From contig NZ_JABJRA010000002.1 in assembly GCF_013155365.1 (NCBI RefSeq), forward strand, positions 434,001 through 498,000: DNA of 64,000 bases, given 5' to 3'. Positions 1 through 8,409 of the stretch are shown here, piece after piece (the stretch's first letter is position 1; every line of letters starts with the position of its first letter). Position numbers and translations under genes: made by a program. This DNA is from Nocardioides sp. zg-DK7169 (GTDB taxonomy: Bacteria; Actinomycetota; Actinomycetes; Propionibacteriales; Nocardioidaceae). Under the pieces are notes generated by a model, which searched no databases, was not told where the DNA came from, and saw only the letters and a program-made list of their open reading frames with translations.

Positions 1-1
1 G

Positions 2-517
2 CGGACGGTCCACCACATGGGGATCGCCCGCACGTTCCAGACCGTGCGGCTGCTCGAGGACCGTTCGGTCCGCGACAACATCCTGCTCGGCCAGGACACC
101 CTCCCCAAGCAGCAGCGCAAGGAGGCCGGGGCCCGGGTCGAGGAGGTGATGGAGCGCGTGGGCGTCCGTGAGGTCGCCCAGCTGCGTCCCGACGAGCTCT
201 CCTACGGCATGCAGCGCCGGGTCGAGTTCGCCCGCGCGATCATCGGCCGGCCACGGCTGCTCCTGCTCGACGAGCCGACCGCCGGCATGAACAGCGCCGA
301 GCGGGCCGAGATCGGGGTGCTGATGAAGCAGCTGCTCGAGGAGGGCATCACCCAGTTCATCGTGGAGCACGACGTGCAGATGATGGTCGACACCTGCGAC
401 TACCTGTTCGCGATGAACTTCGGAAAGCTGATCGCCCAGGGAACGCCGCAGGAGGTCGTGCGTCACCCGGACGTCCAGGAGGCCTACTTGGGGAAGGGGG
501 CCGGCCGCGATGCTTGA
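2..517 (+). CDS. livG: LivG-type ABC transporter ATP-binding protein (5' truncated)
   Basis: The frame is open from the first bases of the window, so the Walker A part of this ATPase lies upstream and is missing. What remains shows the GIARTFQ motif after Walker A, an ABC signature (LSYGMQRRVE), Walker B (LLLLDEPTAG) and the switch His in IVEHDV. This is the arrangement of LivG, the cytoplasmic ATPase of branched-chain amino-acid-type (HAAT) importers. The stop overlaps the next ATPase gene by 8 bp, so the two are translationally coupled. Because HAAT importers also carry aromatic and alicyclic acids, and CoA ligases follow, the substrate may be a carboxylic acid (inference). Confidence 0.9.
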   Translation, partial: RTVHHMGIARTFQTVRLLEDRSVRDNILLGQDTLPKQQRKEAGARVEEVMERVGVREVAQLRPDELSYGMQRRVEFARAIIGRPRLLLLDEPTAGMNSAERAEIGVLMKQLLEEGITQFIVEHDVQMMVDTCDYLFAMNFGKLIAQGTPQEVVRHPDVQEAYLGKGAGRDA

Positions 518-1229
518 GGTGACCGACCTGCACGTCAACTACGGCCCGGTGCGGGCCGTCCACGGGGTCTCCTTCGCGGCGCAGCCGGGGAGGATCACCC
601 TCGTCCTCGGGGCCAACGGGGCCGGCAAGACCACGAGCCTGCGGGCCGTGGCCGGCTTCCACAGGCCCGCGTCCGGGACCGTGACCCTCGACGGGCAGTC
701 CCTGGTGGGCACCCCGGCGCACAAGGTCGTCCGCAAGGGGATGACGCTGGTCCCGGAGGGGCGCAAGATCTTCTTCCCGCTCACCGTCGAGGAGAACCTC
801 CGGATCGGTGCGTACGTCGCGCCACGCGGCGGCATCGAGAAGAGCATCGAGGAGGTCTACGCCCAGTTCCCGATCCTCGGTGAGCGGCGCAGCTCCCAGG
901 CGGGTCTGCTCAGCGGTGGTGAGCAGCAGATGCTCGCCTTCGGCCGGGCGCTGATGTCCAAGCCCCGGATGATGCTGATGGACGAGCCCTCGATGGGGCT
1001 CGCGCCCACGATGGTGGAGCAGGTCCTCAGCAGCGTGCGGCGGATGGCGGATGACGGGATCGGCATCCTCATGGTCGAGCAGAACGCCGACGCCGGGCTG
1101 CGGATCGCCGACGACGTCGTGGTGGTCAACCGCGGCGAGACGGTGTGGACCGGCCCGGCCTCGGAGGCCAGGGGCAACAAGGCGATCGTGCACGCGATGC
1201 TCGGCGAGGCGGCCCTGGATGACGCCTGA
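510..1229 (+). CDS. livF: LivF-type ABC transporter ATP-binding protein
   Basis: A 239-residue ABC ATPase with Walker A GANGAGKTT (about residues 33-41), signature LSGGEQQM, Walker B MMLMDEPSMGLAP and switch MVEQN. The length and the GLAP tail of Walker B are typical of LivF, partner of LivG in HAAT importers. The ATG start overlaps the livG stop. It overlaps the following flavin-split-barrel gene by 11 bp, so importer and catabolic genes form one transcription unit. The permease and binding-protein genes must lie upstream of the window. Confidence 0.92.
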   Translation: MLEVTDLHVNYGPVRAVHGVSFAAQPGRITLVLGANGAGKTTSLRAVAGFHRPASGTVTLDGQSLVGTPAHKVVRKGMTLVPEGRKIFFPLTVEENLRIGAYVAPRGGIEKSIEEVYAQFPILGERRSSQAGLLSGGEQQMLAFGRALMSKPRMMLMDEPSMGLAPTMVEQVLSSVRRMADDGIGILMVEQNADAGLRIADDVVVVNRGETVWTGPASEARGNKAIVHAMLGEAALDDA

Positions 1230-1749
1230 CCCGCGATCGGCACCGGGTGGGCGGCCGGGGGAGAGAGACATCGAGGACCTCGCCGCCGCCCGGCTCGGGG
1301 TCGCCGAACAGCGGCAGCTGTGGGAGGCGCAGACCGAGTGCGTCCTCACCTTCCTCCAGGACGGGCTTCCGACCGGGGTCGTGATGAGCTTCCAGGTCGA
1401 CGAGGCGGGCCACTTCTGGTTCGCCACCGTCGAGGGGCGGCGCCAGGTGCGCGGGGTCGACTCCGACCCCAGGGTCGCGGTCGTGGTGTCGAGCACCGGC
1501 ACCGACCTGCCCGGACGCCGGATGGTCGCGCTGCGCGGCGAGGCGGTGGTGCACCGCGACCGCGAGGTGGTGATGGGCCGGGTGCGCAGGCTGGCCCCCA
1601 GGCTGGCGCCGGCCGACCCCGACGCCTTCGTCAGGCTGCTGGACAGCCCGAACCGAGTGGTGATCGAGGTGGTGCCGACCCGGGTCACCGCCTCGCACGA
1701 CTCCACCCGCCTCGCGGGCGACGGCCGGGGCGGAGCGGCGGCGTCATGA
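1219..1749 (+). CDS. pyridoxamine 5'-phosphate oxidase-like flavin-split-barrel protein
   Basis: A protein of about 176 residues. The region VMSFQVDEAGHFWFATVEGRRQV and the following RVAVVVSSTG strand resemble the split-barrel FMN/F420-binding fold of the PNPOx-like superfamily. The ATG at 1219 overlaps the livF stop, and the stop overlaps the next ATG (ATGA), indicating coupling. Members reduce or oxidise small substrates with FMN or F420; no specific substrate can be read here. The frame stays open upstream, but that part is a shadow of livF. Confidence 0.7.
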   Translation: MTPDPRSAPGGRPGERDIEDLAAARLGVAEQRQLWEAQTECVLTFLQDGLPTGVVMSFQVDEAGHFWFATVEGRRQVRGVDSDPRVAVVVSSTGTDLPGRRMVALRGEAVVHRDREVVMGRVRRLAPRLAPADPDAFVRLLDSPNRVVIEVVPTRVTASHDSTRLAGDGRGGAAAS

Positions 1750-3344
1750 CCGCGGCGAGCCTGGACCGCGCAACCGCGACGGTGCCCAGCATCGGGGACT
1801 GGCTGGCCGAGGTGGCCGCCGACCCCGCGAGGCAGGGCGCCGAGATCCTCGTCGAGTCCGAGCGGCTCGACGCGCGACGCCTCGACCGGGACGCATCCTG
1901 CGTCGCCGCCGGGCTCCTGGCCCTCGGGCTCGCGCCCGGGGACCGGGTCGCCGTGCTGACTCCCGCGAGCGGCGCGTCGCTGCAGGCGTGGTTCGGGATC
2001 GCCCGGGCCGGCCTGGTCGAGGTGCCGCTCAACCCCGCGTCAGGGTCGGTGGTCGTCGCCCACTGCCTGGCCCAGTCGCGGGCTCGTGTGGTCATCTGCG
2101 CGCCCGACCTGGTGCCGTTGCTCGCCGAGGCGCTTCCCGGGTCCTCGGTGGAGCACCTCGTGCTGCTGGCCGGTGAGCAGGGGGAGCACCTCGATGGGTT
2201 GCCCGAGGGGCTGCGCACCACCCCGTTCGCCGAGGTGCTCGCCGCCGATGCCGTGGCCCTGCCGCCCGTCGAGCCCGACCAGACCGCGGTCATCCTCTAC
2301 ACCTCCGGCACCACGGGGCCGCCGAAGGGCGTGCGGCTCTCGCACCGCGCCAACGTCAACCTCGCCCGGCACACGGTGGAGCTGATGGGCTACACCGCGG
2401 AGGACCGCCTCTACAGCGTCTTCCCGCTCTACCACTCCAACGCCCGCTACTGCTCGGTGATGGCCGGTCTCGAGGCCGGCGCCCGGGTGCTGCTGCACCG
2501 CCGGTTCACCGCCTCGCGGTTCTGGGACATCTGCCGCGAGCACGGGATCACCGCATTCAACTACCAGGGGGCCATGGTCAGCATCCTGCACAAGCAGCCG
2601 GCCCGTCCCGACGACCGGGACAACCCCGTCCGGGTCGCGTTCGGTGCGCCCTGCCCGGCGGAGATCTTTGCCGCCTTCGAGGAGCGCTTCGACCTACGCC
2701 TGACCGAGATCTACGGCAGCACCGAGGTCTCCCTCGTCTGCGAGATGCCGCCCGAGCGGCGGCGGATCGGCACCGCTGGGCAGGAGTCCCCGCTCTACCA
2801 GGTCGCCGTGGTCGACGAGCTGGACCGACCGGTGCCGCCCGGCACTCCCGGGGAGGTCGTGGCCCGGCCGAAGAACCCCGGCTGGATGTTCGACGGCTAC
2901 GACCACAACGCCGAAGCGAGTGTCGAGGCGTGGCGCAACCTGTGGTTCCACACCGGCGACCGCGGCGTCCTGGATGCCGACGGCTACCTGACGTTCCTGG
3001 ACCGGATGAAGGACACCGTCCGGCGTCGTGGCGAGAACATCTCGACCTGGGAGGTCGAACGGGTCCTTGCCGACCATCCCGACGTGGCCCAGGTCGCGGC
3101 GTACGGGGTCGACTCCGACCTCTCCGAGGAGGAGGTGATGGTCGCGGTGGTCCCGGCTCCGGGTACCACTCCCTCCCCGGCCTCCCTGGTCGAGCACTGT
3201 CGGGGGCGGCTCACCGCCTTCGCGGTGCCGAGGTTCATCCGCACCGTCGACGCGCTGCCGCTCACCCCGAGCCAGCGCGTGGAGAAGTACAAGCTGCGTG
3301 CCGAGGGCGTCACCCCGGACACCTACGACCGGGAGATCCCATGA
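1746..3344 (+). CDS. acyl-CoA synthetase (AMP-forming, CaiC-like)
   Basis: A 532-residue ANL-superfamily ligase. It has the P-loop YTSGTTGPPKG (around residue 182), the adenine-binding YGSTE motif, the hinge region FLDRMKDTVRRRGENIS and a C-terminal SQRVEKYKLR segment that supplies the adenylation Lys. It activates a carboxylic acid with ATP and CoA. Overall style (RRRGENIS, TPSQRVEK) is that of CaiC and cyclohexanecarboxylate-type ligases rather than FadD. It is coupled to genes on both sides by 4-bp overlaps. A paralogue lies at 5045. The substrate is unknown. Confidence 0.88.
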   Translation: MTAASLDRATATVPSIGDWLAEVAADPARQGAEILVESERLDARRLDRDASCVAAGLLALGLAPGDRVAVLTPASGASLQAWFGIARAGLVEVPLNPASGSVVVAHCLAQSRARVVICAPDLVPLLAEALPGSSVEHLVLLAGEQGEHLDGLPEGLRTTPFAEVLAADAVALPPVEPDQTAVILYTSGTTGPPKGVRLSHRANVNLARHTVELMGYTAEDRLYSVFPLYHSNARYCSVMAGLEAGARVLLHRRFTASRFWDICREHGITAFNYQGAMVSILHKQPARPDDRDNPVRVAFGAPCPAEIFAAFEERFDLRLTEIYGSTEVSLVCEMPPERRRIGTAGQESPLYQVAVVDELDRPVPPGTPGEVVARPKNPGWMFDGYDHNAEASVEAWRNLWFHTGDRGVLDADGYLTFLDRMKDTVRRRGENISTWEVERVLADHPDVAQVAAYGVDSDLSEEEVMVAVVPAPGTTPSPASLVEHCRGRLTAFAVPRFIRTVDALPLTPSQRVEKYKLRAEGVTPDTYDREIP

Positions 3345-4150
3345 CCCTGTCCCGCCCCAGCGAGCCGTCCAGCACCCTGCCGAGCCACCTCCAGGGCTAT
3401 GAGCGGTTCCGACTGGACTCGCTGGACTCCGGCGTGCTCCTGGTGACCATGTCCCGGCCGGAGAAGCTGAACGCGATGGACCAGCAGTGGTTCGCCGAGC
3501 TCACCACGCTGATGCAGAGCGTGGGCAAGGACCAGGACACCCACCGCGCCGTCGTGCTGACGGGGGAGGGGCGGGCGTTCTCCGCGGGCGGGGACATCGA
3601 CATGTTCCACGCGCTCGACGGCGACGTGCAGCTGGTCCGGCCGCACCTGATGCGGGTCTACCAGGCGTTCCACGCGGTCGAGAAGTGCTCGGTCCCGGTG
3701 ATCGGGGCGGTCAACGGGATCGCGTTCGGCGGAGGCGCCGAGCTCACCTTGGCCTGCGACGTCGCGTTCGCCGCGGAGTCCGCGCAGTTCTCCTTCAAGG
3801 AGGCGACGGTGGGGCTGCAGCCGGGCTACGGCATCGTCCGCGGCCCGGACGTGATCGGCCGCTCGTGGACCCGCTACCTCGCCCTGAGCGGCCGGACCGT
3901 GGACGCGGCCAAGGCGCTGGAGATCGGGATCGTGCAGGAGGTGCACGCCGACGACCGGCTCCTCGCCGCCGCGCTCGAGCTCGCCCAGGAGATGGCGGGG
4001 CACTCCGCCCTCGCCGTCCAGGTCGGCAAGGCGTTCCTCAACCGGGGGACCGAGGTCGGTTACCCCGAGTCGGTGGAGGCGATCGCGCTGCTCTTCGGCA
4101 CGTCCGAGCACCGGCAGGCGGTCGACGCGTTCCGCGCCCGCCGCGGCTGA
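3341..4150 (+). CDS. enoyl-CoA hydratase/isomerase family protein
   Basis: A 269-residue crotonase. Oxyanion-hole residues lie in GRAFSAGGDIDMF and NGIAFGGGAEL. A Glu equivalent to the first catalytic Glu of enoyl-CoA hydratase is in FSFKEATVGL, but the second (normally in AMEMVLTG) is replaced: the segment reads TRYLALSG. It may therefore be an isomerase or another crotonase activity rather than a classical hydratase. It overlaps the upstream ligase by 4 bp. About 100 bp with a promoter separate it from the next crotonase. Confidence 0.82.
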   Translation: MTLSRPSEPSSTLPSHLQGYERFRLDSLDSGVLLVTMSRPEKLNAMDQQWFAELTTLMQSVGKDQDTHRAVVLTGEGRAFSAGGDIDMFHALDGDVQLVRPHLMRVYQAFHAVEKCSVPVIGAVNGIAFGGGAELTLACDVAFAAESAQFSFKEATVGLQPGYGIVRGPDVIGRSWTRYLALSGRTVDAAKALEIGIVQEVHADDRLLAAALELAQEMAGHSALAVQVGKAFLNRGTEVGYPESVEAIALLFGTSEHRQAVDAFRARRG

Positions 4151-4176
4151 CGCCCGCGTCCGTGGGGCACCATGCG

Positions 4177-4206
4177 TTGCGGGCGGCCGGGATCCGAGGC
4201 TATATT
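4177..4206 (+). promoter_or_regulatory. probable promoter of the 4251 operon
   Basis: TTGCGG (4177-4182) lies 18 nt before TATATT (4201-4206), upstream of the GTG start at 4251. The AT-rich stretch just after it (4210-4232) contains TGATCATCA and ACCATCATTAGG, resembling ATGAT-containing elements near the FadR-like gene, so it may be an operator. An AAGGAGG ribosome site follows at about 4240. Confidence 0.5.
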
Positions 4207-4250
4207 GCTGATCATCAACACCATCATTAGGTGGTGAGAAGGAGGTTCCG

Positions 4251-5030
4251 GTGGGCAGCATCGAGGTGGCCGAGCGCCGCGACGTCGTGTGGATCACGAT
4301 CAATGCGCCGGAGAGGCGCAACGCCTACGACCTGGACATGGCGCGCGCCATGATCACCGCGGTCGAGGACGCGGCCGAGGCGAACGCGGTGGTGATCACC
4401 GGCGCCGGGGGCAGCTTCTGCGCGGGCGGGGCCCTCACCCAGCTGGGCGAGCCGGACCCGGCGCAGCTGCGGCGCCTCTTCACGACCTCGCTCAGGCTGC
4501 TCGACGCGATCCGCGCCTGTCCCCGCCCGGTGATCGCGGCGGTCGACGGTGCCGCGGCCGGCGGCGGCAACGAGCTGGTCGTGGCGTGCGACTTCGCGAT
4601 CGCCACCGAGCGCTCGACCTTCGGTCAGACCGGTCCCAAGGTCGGCTCCGCCCCGGTCCTGGGCGCCACCAACCTGATGGCCGTGCAGATCGGTGAGCGG
4701 CGAGCGAAGGAGATGGCGCTGATGTGCCGGCGTTACTCCGCCGCACAGGCCCACGACTGGGGCCTGGTCAACGAGGTCGTCCCGGACGACGGGCTGGACG
4801 CCGCGGTCGAGCGGTGGCTCGACGAGATCGACGCCCTCAGCCCGCGCTACCTCGAGATCGCCAAGACCAGCTCCAACCAGTGGTGGAACCAGTCCAAGGA
4901 CAACATGGCGGCCAACCTCGGTGCGTTGGTCCAGGCGATCGGCAGCGAGGACATGCTCGAGGGAGCCCGCGCCTTCCTCGCCAAGCGCAAGCCCGACTTC
5001 CGCGGCGCCCGGCGCGCCGACAACTCCTGA
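4251..5030 (+). CDS. MenB/BadI-like crotonase, candidate ring-cleaving hydrolase
   Basis: A 259-residue crotonase with a GTG start behind AAGGAGG. The centre reads FGQTGPKVGSAPVLG (residues 124-138), followed by GERRAKEMALMCRRYSAAQA and a C-terminal AKRKPDFRG. This is the hallmark of the MenB/BadI branch (naphthoate synthase; 2-ketocyclohexanecarboxyl-CoA hydrolase), not of ordinary hydratases. The Asp that usually follows VGS plus one residue in MenB and BadI is Pro135 here, so the chemistry may differ. Neighbours are CoA ligases and a CitE-like lyase, not menaquinone genes, which favours a catabolic C-C hydrolase acting on a cyclic acyl-CoA (inference). Confidence 0.75.
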   Translation: MGSIEVAERRDVVWITINAPERRNAYDLDMARAMITAVEDAAEANAVVITGAGGSFCAGGALTQLGEPDPAQLRRLFTTSLRLLDAIRACPRPVIAAVDGAAAGGGNELVVACDFAIATERSTFGQTGPKVGSAPVLGATNLMAVQIGERRAKEMALMCRRYSAAQAHDWGLVNEVVPDDGLDAAVERWLDEIDALSPRYLEIAKTSSNQWWNQSKDNMAANLGALVQAIGSEDMLEGARAFLAKRKPDFRGARRADNS

Positions 5031-5044
5031 CGAGGGATGGATCC

Positions 5045-6700
5045 GTGACCTTCCGCCACTACCGCGACCTGAAGCCGACCTTCACCGACCGGAGCCAGTG
5101 GGCCCTGCCCACGGTGCTGCGTCACCACGCCGCCGAGCGCCCCGACGCAGTCTGGCTCGACGCCCCGGAGGAGGACGCCACCTGGACCTACGCCGAGATG
5201 CTGGCCTCTGCCGAGCGCGTCGGCCGCAACCTCCTCACCCAGGGCGCCGGAGTGGGCGACCGGGTCGTCCTGGTCGCGGCGAACTCCTCCCGGTTCGTGC
5301 GGACCTGGATCGGCACCGCGGTTGCGGGGCTGGTCGAGGTGCCGATCAACACGGCGTACGAGCACGACTTCCTGGCCCACCAGGTGCGCACCGTCGAGGC
5401 GCGGCTCGCGGTGATCGATGACGTCTTCGCAGAGCGGTTCGTCGCGATCAAGGAGGCCGCCCAGGACATCACCAAGTTCTGGGTGATCGACACCGGCCAG
5501 CAGGACAAGGCGATCCAGGTGCTCCGCGAGGCCGGCTGGGAGGCCGCCCCCTGGGACGAGCTCGAGGCAGGACTGCCCGACGGCACCAGCGTCGAGCTGC
5601 CCGACGTCCAGCCCCAGGACCTCGCCTCCGTGCTCTTCACCTCCGGCACCACCGGCCCGTCCAAGGGTGTGGCGATGCCGCACGCGCAGATGTACTTCTT
5701 CGCCGACGAGTGCGTCTCCCTGGTCCGGCTCACCGCCGACGACGCCTGGATGACGGTGACCCCGCTGTTCCACGGGAACGCCCAGTTCATGGCGGCCTAC
5801 CCGACCCTGGTGGCGGGGGCCCGGTGCGTGATCCGCAGCCGGTTCTCCGCCAGCCGGTGGATCGACCAGGTCCGCGAGTCGCGGGTGACGGTCACCAACT
5901 TCATCGGCGTGATGATGGACTTCATCTGGAAGCAGGACCGCCGCGAGGACGACGCCGACAACCCGCTCCGGGTCGTCTTCGCCGCGCCCACGGCCGCCAC
6001 CCTGGTGCAGCCGATGAGGGAGCGCTACGGGATCGAGGCATTCGTCGAGGTCTTCGGCCTCACCGAGACCTCGGCGCCGATCATCTCGCCGTACGGCGAG
6101 GACCGCCCCGCGGGCGCCGCCGGCCTGGCGGCCGACGAGTGGTTCGACGTCGCGCTCGTCGACCCGGCGACCGACGAGGAGGTCGGCGTCGGCGAGATCG
6201 GCGAGCTGGTGATCCGGCCGAAGGTGCCGTTCATCTGCTCGATGGGCTACTACAACGCCCCGGAGAAGACGGTCGAGGCGTGGCGCAACCTGTGGTACCA
6301 CACGGGGGACGCGCTGCGCCGCGACGAGGAAGGCTGGTTCTACTTCGTCGACCGCTTCAAGGACGCGCTGCGCCGACGAGGGGAGAACATCTCCTCCTAC
6401 GAGATCGAGACCTCGATCCTCTCCCATCCGGCAGTCGTCGAGACCGCGGTGATCGCCGTCCCCGCCTCCACCGAGGCCGGCGAGGACGAGGTGATGGCCT
6501 ACGTGATCACCCAGGACGAGGTCACCCCCGAGCAGCTGTGGGAGCACTGCGACGGCCGGATCCCGTCGTTCGCCGTGCCCCGCTACCTGAGGTTCGTCGA
6601 CGACCTCCCCAAGACGCCCTCGCAGCGGGTGCAGAAGGCCAAGCTGCGCGAGCTGGGTGTCACCCCCGACACTCACGACCGCACCCCCGACAACCGCTGA
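5045..6700 (+). CDS. acyl-CoA synthetase (AMP-forming), second copy
   Basis: A 551-residue ANL ligase. It has P-loop FTSGTTGPSKG, motif VFGLTET, hinge FVDRFKDALRRRGENIS and terminal TPSQRVQKAKLRELGVTPDTHDR. The GTG at 5045 follows a GAGGGA site, 14 bp after the crotonase stop. It is clearly paralogous to the ligase at 1746: both end in a near-identical VTPDT-(Y/H)-DR tail, which suggests two related substrates or two points of entry in one pathway. The acid activated is not identifiable from sequence alone. Confidence 0.88.
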   Translation: MTFRHYRDLKPTFTDRSQWALPTVLRHHAAERPDAVWLDAPEEDATWTYAEMLASAERVGRNLLTQGAGVGDRVVLVAANSSRFVRTWIGTAVAGLVEVPINTAYEHDFLAHQVRTVEARLAVIDDVFAERFVAIKEAAQDITKFWVIDTGQQDKAIQVLREAGWEAAPWDELEAGLPDGTSVELPDVQPQDLASVLFTSGTTGPSKGVAMPHAQMYFFADECVSLVRLTADDAWMTVTPLFHGNAQFMAAYPTLVAGARCVIRSRFSASRWIDQVRESRVTVTNFIGVMMDFIWKQDRREDDADNPLRVVFAAPTAATLVQPMRERYGIEAFVEVFGLTETSAPIISPYGEDRPAGAAGLAADEWFDVALVDPATDEEVGVGEIGELVIRPKVPFICSMGYYNAPEKTVEAWRNLWYHTGDALRRDEEGWFYFVDRFKDALRRRGENISSYEIETSILSHPAVVETAVIAVPASTEAGEDEVMAYVITQDEVTPEQLWEHCDGRIPSFAVPRYLRFVDDLPKTPSQRVQKAKLRELGVTPDTHDRTPDNR

Positions 6701-6720
6701 GCCACCCCAGGAGTCTTCGC

Positions 6721-7605
6721 GTGCACCCCTACCGCTCGATCCTCTTCGTCCCGGCGCACAAGCCGGACTGGGCTCGTAAGGCGCTGTCCTCCGGCGCCGA
6801 CTGCCTCGTCATCGACCTCGAGGACTCGGTCCCGGCCGACCTCAAGGAGAGTGCCCGCAAGACCGCGCGGGACACCCTCGCCGAGCTGCGCGCGCAGTCT
6901 CCCGACGTGGGGCTCTTCGTGCGGCCCAACGCGCTCGACACCCGCATGGCGGGCGCCGACCTGGAGGCCGTGGTCTGCCCCGAGCTGACCGGGCTCTTCA
7001 CCCCGAAGATCCGCAACGCCACCGACGTGGTCCGGTGGGAGACGCTGATCGACTGGTTCGAGGCGCGCAACGACGCCGAGGGGCTGGAGATGATGGTGCC
7101 GGTGGAGATGGTCGACGCGATCACCAACGCCGTCGAGATCGCCGGCGCCTCGCCTCGTGTGGGCGCGATGATCGGCCCGACGTCGGCGCACGCCGACATC
7201 GCCCGGGCCGTCGGATACCGGCAGTCGCGTGAGGGGAGCGAGACGCTCTACCTGCGCAGCCGGATCCTGCTGGCCTGCCGGCAGTACGGGCTGCACGCGC
7301 TCACCGGCCTGTGGGAGGACCTCGGCGACCTCGAGGGGCTGCGCGAGTTCGCCGACTACGGCCTGCAGTTGGGCTTCCGCGGGCAGATCCTGATTCACCC
7401 CTCGCACGTCCCGGTCGTCCACGAGGTCTACACCCCCTCCGACGAGGAGATGGGCTACCACGAGGAGCTCGTCGCCACCGTGGAGAAGGCCGTCGCCGAG
7501 GGACACGGGGCGGTCCGTTTCCGCGGCACCCATGTCGACATCGCCCACATGGAGAAGGCGAAGGACTGGCTGGCGCACGCCCGCAAGGTGCGCGGCGAGG
7601 GCTGA
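6721..7605 (+). CDS. HpcH/HpaI aldolase - CitE family CoA-ester lyase
   Basis: A 294-residue protein beginning with the CitE-type strand RSILFVPAHKPDW and the metal/phosphate region CLVIDLEDSVP. Family members cleave citryl-, malyl-, methylmalyl- or citramalyl-CoA by retro-aldol chemistry with Mg2+. The usual metal-ligand Glu is probably in VPVEMVDA. The normal GxxDL segment is replaced by GPTSAHADIARAVG, so the substrate pocket is divergent. The GTG start follows CAGGAG, 20 bp after the ligase. It probably performs the last C-C cleavage of this operon (inference). Confidence 0.8.
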   Translation: MHPYRSILFVPAHKPDWARKALSSGADCLVIDLEDSVPADLKESARKTARDTLAELRAQSPDVGLFVRPNALDTRMAGADLEAVVCPELTGLFTPKIRNATDVVRWETLIDWFEARNDAEGLEMMVPVEMVDAITNAVEIAGASPRVGAMIGPTSAHADIARAVGYRQSREGSETLYLRSRILLACRQYGLHALTGLWEDLGDLEGLREFADYGLQLGFRGQILIHPSHVPVVHEVYTPSDEEMGYHEELVATVEKAVAEGHGAVRFRGTHVDIAHMEKAKDWLAHARKVRGEG

Positions 7606-7666
7606 CGCCGGTCCGCTGCCCGGCGCAGCGCGGCGGGGCGGGGCCCGCTCCGCGACGATGGGCGCC

Positions 7667-8119
7667 ATGGACGCGTTCACGGTCAGGGCAGGCACCGTCG
7701 ACGAGGCGTTGCGGGTGGAGGCGGGCATCCCCGAGTTCGGTGGCGCACGGTCGCCCGAGCAGTACGCCCAGCGCCTGGCCGGCACGCCGCACCTCGTCCT
7801 GGTGGCGGAGTCGGGCGGGGAGCTCGTGGGCTACAAAGTGGGGTACGAGGAGCGCCCGGAGATCTTCTACTCGTGGCTCGGCGGTGTCGTGCCTGCGTGG
7901 CGACGTCGCGGGGTGGCGGCCGCGCTCCGGGTCGCCCAGGAGCAGTGGGCCCGGGACCGGGGCTACCGGTCGGTGGAGGTCAAGACGATGAACCGCTTCC
8001 CGGCCATGCTCCATCTCCTCGTCGCGGCGGGCTACCGGGTCGTTGGCGTCGAGGGCAGGGACGAGGCGGCCAAGATCCGGTTCGCGCGACCGCTGGCGGA
8101 CAGGATCGGCGAGGGCTGA
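7667..8119 (+). CDS. GNAT family N-acetyltransferase
   Basis: A 150-residue GNAT protein. The acetyl-CoA site is in VVPAWRRRGVAAALRVAQE (motif A, R-R-x-G-V-A) and the C-terminal beta-strand in AAGYRVVGVEGRDE. The ATG at 7667 has no Shine-Dalgarno sequence but is preceded seven nt upstream by a GACGAT -10-like hexamer, so it may be leaderless. An alternative ATG lies 9 nt upstream. The acceptor substrate is unknown. It converges on the broken DUF427 gene, with the two stops about 3 bp apart. Confidence 0.8.
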   Translation: MDAFTVRAGTVDEALRVEAGIPEFGGARSPEQYAQRLAGTPHLVLVAESGGELVGYKVGYEERPEIFYSWLGGVVPAWRRRGVAAALRVAQEQWARDRGYRSVEVKTMNRFPAMLHLLVAAGYRVVGVEGRDEAAKIRFARPLADRIGEG

Positions 8120-8122
8120 GCC

Positions 8123-8378
8123 CTACCAGCCGGAGGTGCCCGGTGCCCCCTTGAACGGGCCGGTCACCCGGCTGGTGATCCAGCCGCCGTAGAAGTCGCC
8201 CTCCTGGGCGACGACCACCTCGCCGTCGACGGTGCAGCGGTCCATCCGCCCGGGGTAGAAGGCCACGTGGTCGGCGAGCGCCTCGAAGCCCGATCACCAC
8301 GTGCTCGTCCGACGGCGCCACGCGGGGCGGCCGGGGGTAGTCCCACACCGACTCGGTGGCGGGTCGCTCGTCGTCCAC
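8123..8378 (-). pseudogene. DUF427 protein remnant with internal deletion and frameshift
   Basis: Reading from a GTG at 8378, the frame encodes a start typical of DUF427 proteins (VWDYPRPPRVAPSDEHVVI). At 8290/8291 the sequence jumps, in another frame, to a typical DUF427 C-terminus (GFEALADHVAFYPGRMDRC, GGWITSRVTGPFKG, ending GW and stop at 8123). Together the pieces give about 85 residues against roughly 160-170 in intact relatives, so some 75-80 codons are missing at a single junction. Real deletion or assembly error cannot be distinguished here. Confidence 0.8.
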
Positions 8379-8409
8379 CCGTCCATCCTCGCTCGGGGCC
8401 GGTGGACGG

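Noticed and set aside
4251-5030. menB of menaquinone biosynthesis
   Set aside because: Neighbours are catabolic, the conserved Asp is absent and no other men gene is present.
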